Positions 33,656 to 41,500 of a stretch of DNA of 64,000 bases are shown here, in pieces (position 1 is the first letter of the stretch; every line of letters starts with the position of its first letter). The DNA lies in the NCBI GenBank assembly GCA_902525935.1, contig CABZJA010000005.1, positions 1 to 64,000 on the forward strand. Reading direction: 5' to 3'. The notes beneath the pieces are model-generated. The model worked only from the letters and a program-made list of their open reading frames with translations, did not search any database and had not been told where the DNA came from. A program made the position numbers and the translations under genes. This DNA comes from an uncultured Pelagibacteraceae bacterium. Its GTDB lineage: Bacteria; Pseudomonadota; Alphaproteobacteria; Pelagibacterales; Pelagibacteraceae.

Positions 33656-34589
33656 TGGCTTCCTGCATTCTTTGAAATACTTTATCTACTGAAAGTTTGG
33701 TCAAATCTGTAACTTGAATTGCTTTAAAATGTTCTCGCTCAATACTAACTTTTTTAGCGGTAGTATGCGATCCAAATAAAACTAATCCTTTTACATTCAA
33801 ATGCGCTGCCATATGTGCTGGACCTGTATCATTAGATATAACAAAATAACTATCTTTTATTAATGATGAAAGTTGAGAAATATTGAGTGCTTTGTCATTA
33901 TCTAAAATAATATTAGCATCAATATCGTTAGCTAATTTGATTTCATTTGGACCTGGGGCAATTAAAATTTGGATTTCATCTCTAAATGAAGATTTAATTT
34001 TTTTTATCAATTCATTGTAATATGGCCATCTTTTTATAGTTAAATGAGATGATGAAAAAGGAAATAGAATTATATACTTGTTTAAATTATATTTTTTTTT
34101 GATTTCTGAAATATCTTCACAGCTCCAAGAAAAGTCTGGTTTTGTTACTTTATCAGTTTTAATTCCAGAAAAATTCAGTTGATGTGCAAAGCGATTTAGA
34201 ACAGAGTCTTTATCAAAATCAATCTTATTAGTTCCTTCAGGTAGTGTTGTTTCTGTCGAAGACCAGACGTCTGAGGTAACTTTTGGGAAGAGAACTTTTT
34301 TATAAAAACTAGTTCTTTTAGAATTTTGAAGGTCATAAACTTTAACAAATTTATATTTTTTTATTTTTCTCATTAATAAATATAAATAAATTAAGTTAAA
34401 TTTAGAAAGGCGTTTGTCTAAAATAACATCTATTATATTTGGGTTTTTTTTTAATAAATCAAAATATGGTTTAGTCGTTAGCATATAAAGATCATCATTT
34501 GGATGGTTATCGGATATATCTTGAATTGCACCACTTGCCTGGGCTATATCACCTAAAGATCCATGTTTAATAATAAGTATATTAGACAT
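33648..34589 (-). CDS. Glycosyltransferase family 9 (heptosyltransferase-like)
   Basis: 313 residues with the GT9 plan: N-terminal ILIIKHGSLGDIAQASGAI, middle YIILFPFSSSHLTIKRWPY, and C-terminal VISNDTGPAHMAAHL with the conserved D-T-G-P-x-H segment. Such enzymes add heptose or related sugars to the lipopolysaccharide core using an ADP-sugar. Acceptor and donor are not defined. It is divergent from the DUF6165 gene by 32 bases. Confidence 0.9.
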   Translation of the reverse strand: MSNILIIKHGSLGDIAQASGAIQDISDNHPNDDLYMLTTKPYFDLLKKNPNIIDVILDKRLSKFNLIYLYLLMRKIKKYKFVKVYDLQNSKRTSFYKKVLFPKVTSDVWSSTETTLPEGTNKIDFDKDSVLNRFAHQLNFSGIKTDKVTKPDFSWSCEDISEIKKKYNLNKYIILFPFSSSHLTIKRWPYYNELIKKIKSSFRDEIQILIAPGPNEIKLANDIDANIILDNDKALNISQLSSLIKDSYFVISNDTGPAHMAAHLNVKGLVLFGSHTTAKKVSIEREHFKAIQVTDLTKLSVDKVFQRMQEAIN

Positions 34590-34621
34590 ATTTTTAACAA
34601 CTTAACATAATATCAATTTAT

Positions 34622-35011
34622 ATGAATAAAATTTTAATAGAAATATCAGTTGGAGAATTGCTGGATAAAATTTCAATTTTAGAAATTAAATCAGAAAAAA
34701 TTAAAGATCCTGAGAAACTAAACTTTATAAATGATGAATATAAAATTTTAAAAAATCAATTAAATACAAATATTAAAAATTACGGTGAAATCGAAAGTTT
34801 ATATAACTCACTAAAAGAAATTAATTCAAAGCTTTGGGTAATAGAAGATGATAAAAGATTATGTGAAAAAAATTCTGATTTTGGTGAAAAATTTATTAAA
34901 TTATCGAGAGATGTTCACTTCCTAAATGATGAAAGGGCAAAATTAAAATTAGAAATAAATAATAAAACTGGTTCTAAAATTAGAGAAATTAAAGAATACA
35001 CCAAATATTAG
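34622..35011 (+). CDS. DUF6165 family protein
   Basis: 129 residues, mostly helical, with the signature ISVGELLDKISILEIKSEKIKD at the N-terminus and LWVIEDDKRLCE in the middle. The function is unknown, but homologues are frequently found beside glycosyltransferase genes for lipopolysaccharide, as here. No signal peptide. Its stop is two bases from the stop of the converging Anbu gene. Confidence 0.8.
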   Translation: MNKILIEISVGELLDKISILEIKSEKIKDPEKLNFINDEYKILKNQLNTNIKNYGEIESLYNSLKEINSKLWVIEDDKRLCEKNSDFGEKFIKLSRDVHFLNDERAKLKLEINNKTGSKIREIKEYTKY

Positions 35012-35013
35012 TT

Positions 35014-35736
35014 TCATTCCCAATCAAACCTTTGAAAAGAGTCAAATATCTTGAAAATACCTTGTGACCATTGATTACAAACTTTAGAAAATTCAGGGTC
35101 ATTCATATTTAAACATTTAAGCGATGCTATTTTGATTTCATCTTTTTTTATCACAGCAAAGTCTATTGGTGGACCAACAGTTAAATCGCTTTTTAATGTA
35201 GAGTCCATTGATATCAGTGCACATCTCGATGCATCTCCAATTGAGACCTTTGGTGTGATTACTCTATCTAAAATAGGTTTTCCATATTTTACTTCACCTA
35301 TAACTAAATATGGTTTGCTGTCTGCTGGACGAATATAATTACCTTGAGGGTAAACTAAATATAGTTGAGGTGTTTGATTTTTTATTTGACCACCAACAAT
35401 AAAGGTGGATCCTAGTAAAACACTATCAGTGTTAATTCCTTGTGGAGAAGAATGCTCAATATTTAAGGAGCCTATATACGAAGCAATTTGTTCAAAATCA
35501 CTGCATGTATTTAAATTCATAATACCTGTTTCACTTTTTAAATCCTTTTTAATTGAATTATAAACAGCTTGAGAAGTTCCAAGATTTCCTGAAGTAACAA
35601 TTACAATTGATCTATCTCCAACATCGTGTGTTAGCATTTTGGAATATATATTTACATTATCAAGTCCAGCGTTTGTTCTAGAGTCAGATGCAAATACTAA
35701 TCCAGTCTCTGTTATAATACCAATACAATAAGTCAT
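35014..35736 (-). CDS. Proteasome-type peptidase Anbu
   Basis: 240 residues starting at the ATG at 35736, which gives MTYCIGIITETGLVFASDSRTNAG. Removal of Met would expose Thr2 as the N-terminal nucleophile; Asp and Ser of ASDSRTNAG and Lys of SKML are in the usual places. This is the Anbu branch of the 20S proteasome/HslV fold. An in-frame TTG two codons upstream was not used because it would bury Thr2. The divergent gene, 114 bases away, encodes the ATP-grasp protein that usually accompanies Anbu. Confidence 0.9.
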   Translation of the reverse strand: MTYCIGIITETGLVFASDSRTNAGLDNVNIYSKMLTHDVGDRSIVIVTSGNLGTSQAVYNSIKKDLKSETGIMNLNTCSDFEQIASYIGSLNIEHSSPQGINTDSVLLGSTFIVGGQIKNQTPQLYLVYPQGNYIRPADSKPYLVIGEVKYGKPILDRVITPKVSIGDASRCALISMDSTLKSDLTVGPPIDFAVIKKDEIKIASLKCLNMNDPEFSKVCNQWSQGIFKIFDSFQRFDWE

Positions 35737-35850
35737 GATCAATTAACTGTTTAAATTATATGTTATCACAATAAAACCCATTTATTTCATATCAGGTATC
35801 TAATTTAATCATTTGCTTATTTAACTCTTATGTAAAAAAATTAAGTAATT

Positions 35851-37299
35851 ATGTCGGATTTTTGGAAAAATTATGATTCAAGATCAACTTTTGACGGATA
35901 CATTAACAAAGATAAAAAGTTAAGAAGTCATGCTAAAATTATTTCAAGTATTCTCGAAAAATATGGAAAAAAGAGACTTCAAGAGATTGAGTTAAACTGC
36001 CAAAGTACAATAAATGCTAGAGGAATAAATTTTAGAGTTTACTCTGCAAGTAATAGAGCGGAAGAAAAAAAATGGCCTTTAGATATTATACCAAGAATTA
36101 TAACGAAATCGCAATGGAAAACGGTATCTATAGGATTATCCCAAAGAATTAAGGCGTTAAATTTATTTATAGATGATGTCTATAATCAAAAAAAAATATT
36201 TAAGGACAAAATAATTCCAAAAGAATTAGTTTTTAATTCTCCACAATATTTGAAAGAATGCGATGGTTTTTCACCAAAACATAAGGCTTGGGCTAATATT
36301 TCTGGAACAGATTTAATTAAAAACATAAATGGAAATTTTTTAGTGCTTGAGGATAATCTTAGGGTTCCATCTGGTGTTTCATATATGTTGGAAAATCGAA
36401 TGGTAATGAGAGATATTTTCCCTGAATTATTTACAAGATATAAAGTATCTTCAGTTCATCAGTATGCAAATAAATTATATAATTGTATGACTGAATGCAT
36501 TCCTAAAAAAACTAATAATCCACATATGGTTTTATTAACTCCAGGAGTTTATAATTCAGCTTATTTTGAGCACGAATTTTTAGCAGAACAAATGGGTATA
36601 GCTTTAGTTGAAGGCAAAGACCTATTTGTTGAAAATGACAATGTCTATATGAAAACTGTCAAAGGGCCTCTAAAGGTAGATTGTATATATAGAAGATTAG
36701 ATGATAATTTTATTGATCCAAAAGTATTCTTTAAAGGATCTCTTTTAGGAGTTCCTGGTCTATTTAAATGCTGGAGAAAAGGTAATGTGGGTATCATAAA
36801 TGCGTTAGGGACTGGAGTCGCAGATGATAAAGCAGTCTATTCGTATGTAGAAAAGATGATTGTATATTATTTAGGAGAACAACCAAAAATTGATCAGGTT
36901 GAAACTTTTTTATGTAATATAAAAACACATAGAAATCATGTTATTTCAAATATATCTAAATTAGTTGTGAAACCCGCTAATGCATCTGGAGGATATGGTA
37001 TCATGATTGGCCCTAAGGCATCTAAAAAAGAAAAAGACGAAATGATAAAAAAAATTAAGAGAGATCCAAGAAATTATATTGCACAACCATTAGAAATTCT
37101 TTCTACTGTTCCTACAATCACACCTGATAACATTGAGCCAAGACATTTAGATTTAAGACCTTTTATTTTAACCGGTAAGTCAACTTATGTAACAACTGGA
37201 GGACTAACTAGAGTTGCTCTCAAAAAAGGTAGTACGATAGTAAACAGTTCACAAGGTGGTGGATCTAAAGATACTTTGATTGTAGACAGTAGAAATTAA
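35851..37299 (+). CDS. Circularly permuted ATP-grasp protein (DUF404/CPGATP type)
   Basis: 482 residues with a circularly permuted ATP-grasp fold. Seen are ARGINFRVYSASNRAEEKKWPLD, IPRIITKSQW, NFLVLEDNLRVPSGVSYMLENR, and KLVVKPANASGGYGIMIG with the Lys and Gly-rich ATP loop, ending in TTGGLTRVALKKGS. Homologues cluster with Anbu, an alpha-E protein and a transglutaminase-like protein and may form peptide-like products. The last two partners are missing here. It overlaps the converging nitrilase gene by four bases. Confidence 0.88.
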   Translation: MSDFWKNYDSRSTFDGYINKDKKLRSHAKIISSILEKYGKKRLQEIELNCQSTINARGINFRVYSASNRAEEKKWPLDIIPRIITKSQWKTVSIGLSQRIKALNLFIDDVYNQKKIFKDKIIPKELVFNSPQYLKECDGFSPKHKAWANISGTDLIKNINGNFLVLEDNLRVPSGVSYMLENRMVMRDIFPELFTRYKVSSVHQYANKLYNCMTECIPKKTNNPHMVLLTPGVYNSAYFEHEFLAEQMGIALVEGKDLFVENDNVYMKTVKGPLKVDCIYRRLDDNFIDPKVFFKGSLLGVPGLFKCWRKGNVGIINALGTGVADDKAVYSYVEKMIVYYLGEQPKIDQVETFLCNIKTHRNHVISNISKLVVKPANASGGYGIMIGPKASKKEKDEMIKKIKRDPRNYIAQPLEILSTVPTITPDNIEPRHLDLRPFILTGKSTYVTTGGLTRVALKKGSTIVNSSQGGGSKDTLIVDSRN

Positions 37300-38081
37300 T
37301 TTAAACTTGGAATTATTTCTCTTAAATCCATGGAAAGCCTAGGTTTAATTTTTGAATAAATCACTCCCTTCTCAAACTTTTTTAACGCCAATATTTTTCC
37401 ATCTGGCGAAATAATTGCTGAATGACCAAATGTCTCTCTCATAGGAGTGTTTTTACCTGTTTGGGCAGGTGCAAAAATATAACAAAAATTTTCAATTGCT
37501 CTTGCTTTTAATAATGTTAGCCAATGTTTTTGCCCAGTAAACTTTGTAAAAGCTGATGGTACTGCAATAAAACTCAAATTTTTTTTTGATAATTTTCTGT
37601 AAAGTTCTGGGAATCTGAGATCATAACAAATTGTAAAACCTATTTTGCCCCAGGGTAAATTAGCTGTGACTAGTTTATTTCCAGGTTTAAAAGTTTTACT
37701 TTCTTTATGTTGCTCTTTATTTGGAATTTTAACATCAAACATATTAATTTTATCATAATATTTTACAATTTTTCCATTTGGCCCAACTAATATGGATCTA
37801 TTTCTGAGTTTATTTTTAACCTTAACGCAAATTGATCCAAGTAAAATCCATTTCTTATATTTTTTTGAAACTTGTTTAATTTTCCTCAAAATTGGGTCTT
37901 TATTCATTTCAAATGAATATTTAAATAGTGTTTCTCTACTACTGGACATTAATGATGAAGTTTCAGGTGTAATTATTAAATCGGATTTATTTTTTATAGC
38001 TTGATTTACATATTTTATAATATCTTTAAAATTATTTTCATAATTTTCACTACTAGATAATTGTATACATGCTATTTTCAT
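37296..38081 (-). CDS. Carbon-nitrogen hydrolase (nitrilase superfamily, Nit-like)
   Basis: 261 residues with the catalytic set Glu40 (ITPET), Lys111 (YYDKINMFDV) and Cys152 (GFTICYDLRFPELYR). The pattern after Cys, RFPELYR, is that of the Nit1/Nit2 branch, whose members include deaminated glutathione amidase. It shares an ATGA overlap with the second amino-acid ABC permease, so it may act on an imported amide or merely be co-expressed. Confidence 0.88.
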   Translation of the reverse strand: MKIACIQLSSSENYENNFKDIIKYVNQAIKNKSDLIITPETSSLMSSSRETLFKYSFEMNKDPILRKIKQVSKKYKKWILLGSICVKVKNKLRNRSILVGPNGKIVKYYDKINMFDVKIPNKEQHKESKTFKPGNKLVTANLPWGKIGFTICYDLRFPELYRKLSKKNLSFIAVPSAFTKFTGQKHWLTLLKARAIENFCYIFAPAQTGKNTPMRETFGHSAIISPDGKILALKKFEKGVIYSKIKPRLSMDLREIIPSLN

Positions 38082-38755
38082 GTTTGGAATCCATATTTTT
38101 TTTCTAAATATTTAATTACATTATGAATTATAAAAGTCATAAACAAGTAAATACCTCCTGCTACAATAAATACCTCAACTGGCTTAAATGTTGTTGAAAT
38201 TATATATTTAGCAACTCCAGTTAAGTCCATAAGTGTGACTGTGCTTGCTAGAGATGTTCCTTTAAGCATTAAAATAATTTCATTACCATAAGCTGGCAAA
38301 GATTGTTTAATCGCAATAGGAATTTGTATCTTTGTAAAAATTATTTTAGAAGGTATACCTAGACTTCTTCCAGCTTCTAAATATCCTGGTTTTATTGTTT
38401 GAAAAGCTGATCTCAATATTTCTGATGTATAAGCACCAGTATTTAATGAAAATGCTATTATTGCGCACCAGTATGGTTCTTTTAAAACTACCCACAAAAA
38501 GGTTGTTCTTAAATATTCAATTTGACCTAACCCAAAATATATTATGAAGATCTGAACCAAAAGAGGTGTTCCTCTAAATATATAAGAATATCCATAAGCA
38601 AATTTATTAATTAATTTATTGTTATTCATTCTTAAGATCGCAAAACCTAATCCAATAAAAAGACCGACAATAAGAGATACAGACAATAGTTTAAGAGTAA
38701 TCAAAGTTGCGTTTAGTAACTTTGGAAAACTATTAATCATTAATTCAATATCCAT
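38078..38755 (-). CDS. Polar amino acid ABC transporter permease (HisM-like)
   Basis: 225 residues with about five helices; the EAA loop AGRSLGIPSKIIFTKIQIP is intact and the family segment NTGAYTSEILRSAFQTI is present. It forms a heterodimer with the HisQ-like partner encoded just upstream (TAATG overlap). The downstream gene is a nitrilase rather than the expected ATPase. Confidence 0.92.
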   Translation of the reverse strand: MDIELMINSFPKLLNATLITLKLLSVSLIVGLFIGLGFAILRMNNNKLINKFAYGYSYIFRGTPLLVQIFIIYFGLGQIEYLRTTFLWVVLKEPYWCAIIAFSLNTGAYTSEILRSAFQTIKPGYLEAGRSLGIPSKIIFTKIQIPIAIKQSLPAYGNEIILMLKGTSLASTVTLMDLTGVAKYIISTTFKPVEVFIVAGGIYLFMTFIIHNVIKYLEKKYGFQT

Positions 38756-39447
38756 TAATAACCTTTGCTAAATTTTGTTTCTAATCTATTTAATAATTGC
38801 ATACTTAAAAATGTAAGCATTAAGTATAAAACTGCTGCAAATGAGTAAAAAAATAATGGATCTCTAGTTGAACCAGCTGCAATATAGGATTGTCTCATTA
38901 TTTCAACTAAACCAGTTACGGATATAAGAGAAGTATCTTTTAATGTAATTTGCCAAACATTGCTTAAGTTTGGTATTGCTAGTCTTAGCATTTGAGGCAA
39001 AATAATTTTAAAGAAGTAAATATATTTATTAAAACCTAAAACTTTTGCGGCTTCGAACTGACCCTTATCAATTGACTGTAGGGCTCCTCTAAATACTTCG
39101 GTCGAGTACGCTCCCGATATTATCCCTATTGAAAATGAACCAGTTAAAAATGCATTAATTTCGATGTAATCATTATAACCAAATATTGAAGCAACAAACA
39201 TAATTGCTCCACTTCCACCAAAGAAAAATAAATAAATTACAAGAAGTTCAGGAACTCCCCTTATGACAGTTGTATAAGCATTTCCTATGGTATTTAAAAA
39301 TTTGTTACTAGATAATTTTAATGGAGTGAATAAAGCAGCAAATAAAAAGCCTATTATCATTGCGGTTATTGAAACAGCAATTGTCATTAATGTTGCGAAG
39401 AATAACTCATCTCCCCAACCTTTATCACCAAAATAAAGAAGTTCCAT
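38755..39447 (-). CDS. Polar amino acid ABC transporter permease (HisQ-like)
   Basis: 230 residues with about five helices; the EAA loop AAKVLGFNKYIYFFKIILP and ISGAYSTEVFRGALQSI identify it as a His/Lys/Arg/Glu-type permease. A strong hairpin ends five bases before its ATG, separating it from the binding-protein gene. Confidence 0.92.
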   Translation of the reverse strand: MELLYFGDKGWGDELFFATLMTIAVSITAMIIGFLFAALFTPLKLSSNKFLNTIGNAYTTVIRGVPELLVIYLFFFGGSGAIMFVASIFGYNDYIEINAFLTGSFSIGIISGAYSTEVFRGALQSIDKGQFEAAKVLGFNKYIYFFKIILPQMLRLAIPNLSNVWQITLKDTSLISVTGLVEIMRQSYIAAGSTRDPLFFYSFAAVLYLMLTFLSMQLLNRLETKFSKGY

Positions 39448-39452
39448 AATAC

Positions 39453-39474
39453 AGGTGGCTAATTATAGCCACCT
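39453..39474 (-). terminator. Hairpin between amino-acid binding protein and permease genes
   Basis: AGGTGGCTA and TAGCCACCT (39453-39461, 39466-39474) make a perfect nine-pair stem with a four-base ATTA loop. It ends five bases from the permease ATG. No T-run follows on the minus strand, so mRNA stabilisation of the binding-protein transcript is more likely than termination. It may also hide the ribosome binding site of the permease. Confidence 0.72.
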
Positions 39475-39486
39475 ATAAATTTTTTA

Positions 39487-40314
39487 TTACATAGAAGCGT
39501 CAAAACCAAAGTGTTTAATCGCAAGTTTACTAATAATGCCATCATCTCTAGCTTTATCAATTGCTGCATTAAAATCATTTATGAGTTTTGAGTCACCTTT
39601 TCTGATACCAACTCCAACACCATTTCCAAAGTCTCCGCCTGCAAATGTTGGTCCGGTTAACACAACTTCTTTACCAGATTTTTCCGCGTAGTCTGTAAAA
39701 GCAACTGCAGCTGCTAATGCAGCATCAATTCTTCCTGCAGATAAATCTAAGTTTACTTCATCCTGAGTTTTGTAAGTTCTAACTTTTACACTACCCATCA
39801 ATCCAGACTCTAAAAAGTTTTGATGAATGGTTGCAGTTTGAACACCGATTGTTTTACCTTTAAATGCTTTAGTCAAAACATCTAGTGTTGCTTGTTCATC
39901 AGCACTTACGTCTGATAAGTTAATAGCTGACATAGTTTTTAAACCTTCATTTTTTGAACCTTTCATAACAGCCAAAGATGCAACTTCATCTGCATAACCT
40001 TGAGAAAAGTTAATTGTTTTCATTCTTTCACTAGTGATAGACATGCCAGCCATAATAGCATCAAATTTTCTAGATACTAAAGCTGGAATCATTCCATCCC
40101 AATCTTGTTCTACTATAGTGCAATCATGTTTCATGATTTTACATAATTCATTTGCTAATTCGACTTCAAAGCCAATCAAATTTCCTGCTGCGTCTTTTGA
40201 ATTCCAAGGTGGGTAAGCTCCCTCAGTTCCAATTTTAATTTGATCTGCAGTAGAAGAAATTGTTAAAAACGATGATATTAAGATACCAAGTCCTAAAGTT
40301 TTAAATATTTTCAT
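39487..40314 (-). CDS. Amino acid ABC transporter substrate-binding protein (Lys/Arg/Orn/His type)
   Basis: 275 residues with a signal peptide (cut near TADQIKIG). The SBP family 3 pattern is seen: IGTEGAYPPWNSKDAAGNLIGFEVELANELC, VEQDWDGMIPALVSRKFDAIMAGMSIT, and ALAAAVAFTDY later. The sequence resembles basic amino-acid binding proteins most, but ligand prediction is uncertain. It is first in the operon and lies 56 bases downstream of the spermidine synthase fusion on the same strand. Confidence 0.92.
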   Translation of the reverse strand: MKIFKTLGLGILISSFLTISSTADQIKIGTEGAYPPWNSKDAAGNLIGFEVELANELCKIMKHDCTIVEQDWDGMIPALVSRKFDAIMAGMSITSERMKTINFSQGYADEVASLAVMKGSKNEGLKTMSAINLSDVSADEQATLDVLTKAFKGKTIGVQTATIHQNFLESGLMGSVKVRTYKTQDEVNLDLSAGRIDAALAAAVAFTDYAEKSGKEVVLTGPTFAGGDFGNGVGVGIRKGDSKLINDFNAAIDKARDDGIISKLAIKHFGFDASM

Positions 40315-40370
40315 TTTTCCTCCAAAATTTTTATGATTATTTCATAAAATTATTGTTTTAAAAAGAAAAA

Positions 40371-41411
40371 TTAATGATTTATTGATGATGAAAAATTCCA
40401 AGAACAATCGAAACTTGGTATGTAAACTCTGGAAAGTTTTGTATTTCCAAAAGTTTGGTTAAAGACGTTCAACCAATTATCAACTTGCTTAGGTTTTTTA
40501 TCCTGACTTCCAACTTGAGCAGTAATTACACCTTTGGGTTTTAAAATTCTTTCAAGCGATGACATATTTTTAGCTGCTAAATCAATACAAAATTGGTCAT
40601 CATTAAGATCTAGAAAAATTTGATCATAAGTATTGTCTTTGACAGATTTAATACTTTCGAAAGCATCACCCCAAACACATTTAACTGAATTTTTTTCAGT
40701 AGCTTTCTCACCAATTTTACTAAGATGTTTATCACATACTTCAACAACTTCAGGATCTAATTCATACCAATCTATAAATCCAAAGTTTTGCGAAATACAC
40801 TCTCTCGCTACTCCTCCATCACCCCCACCAATAATTGCAGCTTTTTCTTTGTTTGAATTTAAATTAAGACCTGAATTTACAAAGGTTGAGCTATATAAAT
40901 GTTCATCACTTTCAGCTACTTGTATTTCATTATCAATAAATAAAGCTTTTCCAAATTGTTTTAAATCTAGTATTTCAATATATTGACCTACTTTAGATTT
41001 AAAATTTTCTAAAACTCTATTAACAACATATGATTTTTTTAAACCTGGAGAACTATAATTGTCGTGATAAAGATCAATTGTATCCCTATTAAATTCTTTA
41101 ATAATGATATTTGTATGTTCCATCTCATCTTTTATTATATCTAGAGAAACTTTTGGAGATACCTTTCCACACGTAAAAAAATCAAAGCTTACAATTTCTT
41201 TTTCTGGAAAAGTATGAAAACTGATGTGACTTTCAGCGAGTAAAGCAACCAATGTAAATCCTTGGGGCTCGAATTTATATTTAGAAATTTTTAAAACTGT
41301 TACTTTTGCTGCTTTAGCAATTTTGTAAACTAACTTTTCATAAAATTCAGGAGTATATTCCTTTTTAGTTCCGACTATATCCAGTGCTATATGTTCCCCA
41401 ACTTTTTCCAT
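40371..41411 (-). CDS. Fused S-adenosylmethionine decarboxylase - spermidine synthase
   Basis: One 346-residue polypeptide carries both steps. Residues 1-115 are a bacterial SpeD: the self-cleavage site is Glu60-Ser61 in LAESHISFHTFPE, with His66 and Cys81 (FFTCG) in the positions needed for processing and decarboxylation. Residues about 125-346 are SpeE-like: IGGGDGGVARE (194-204) binds decarboxylated AdoMet, followed by DPEVVEVC and IFLDLND. The usual YHEML segment of SpeE is altered. The product is a polyamine plus methylthioadenosine. Divergent from the aldolase-SDR gene by 89 bases. Confidence 0.93.
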   Translation of the reverse strand: MEKVGEHIALDIVGTKKEYTPEFYEKLVYKIAKAAKVTVLKISKYKFEPQGFTLVALLAESHISFHTFPEKEIVSFDFFTCGKVSPKVSLDIIKDEMEHTNIIIKEFNRDTIDLYHDNYSSPGLKKSYVVNRVLENFKSKVGQYIEILDLKQFGKALFIDNEIQVAESDEHLYSSTFVNSGLNLNSNKEKAAIIGGGDGGVARECISQNFGFIDWYELDPEVVEVCDKHLSKIGEKATEKNSVKCVWGDAFESIKSVKDNTYDQIFLDLNDDQFCIDLAAKNMSSLERILKPKGVITAQVGSQDKKPKQVDNWLNVFNQTFGNTKLSRVYIPSFDCSWNFSSSINH

Positions 41412-41500
41412 AAGAATCTAATATATATCTTTTTTAACTAACGAAATTTTTTACTTCTTTCAAACAAAAAACTATTATAATAATTTATCGAGGATAAACA

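Noticed and set aside
41412-41500. A SAM-responsive riboswitch before the speDE fusion or the aldolase gene
   Set aside because: The 89-base spacer is almost entirely A and T with no stable stems or SAM-II/SAM-V-like core.
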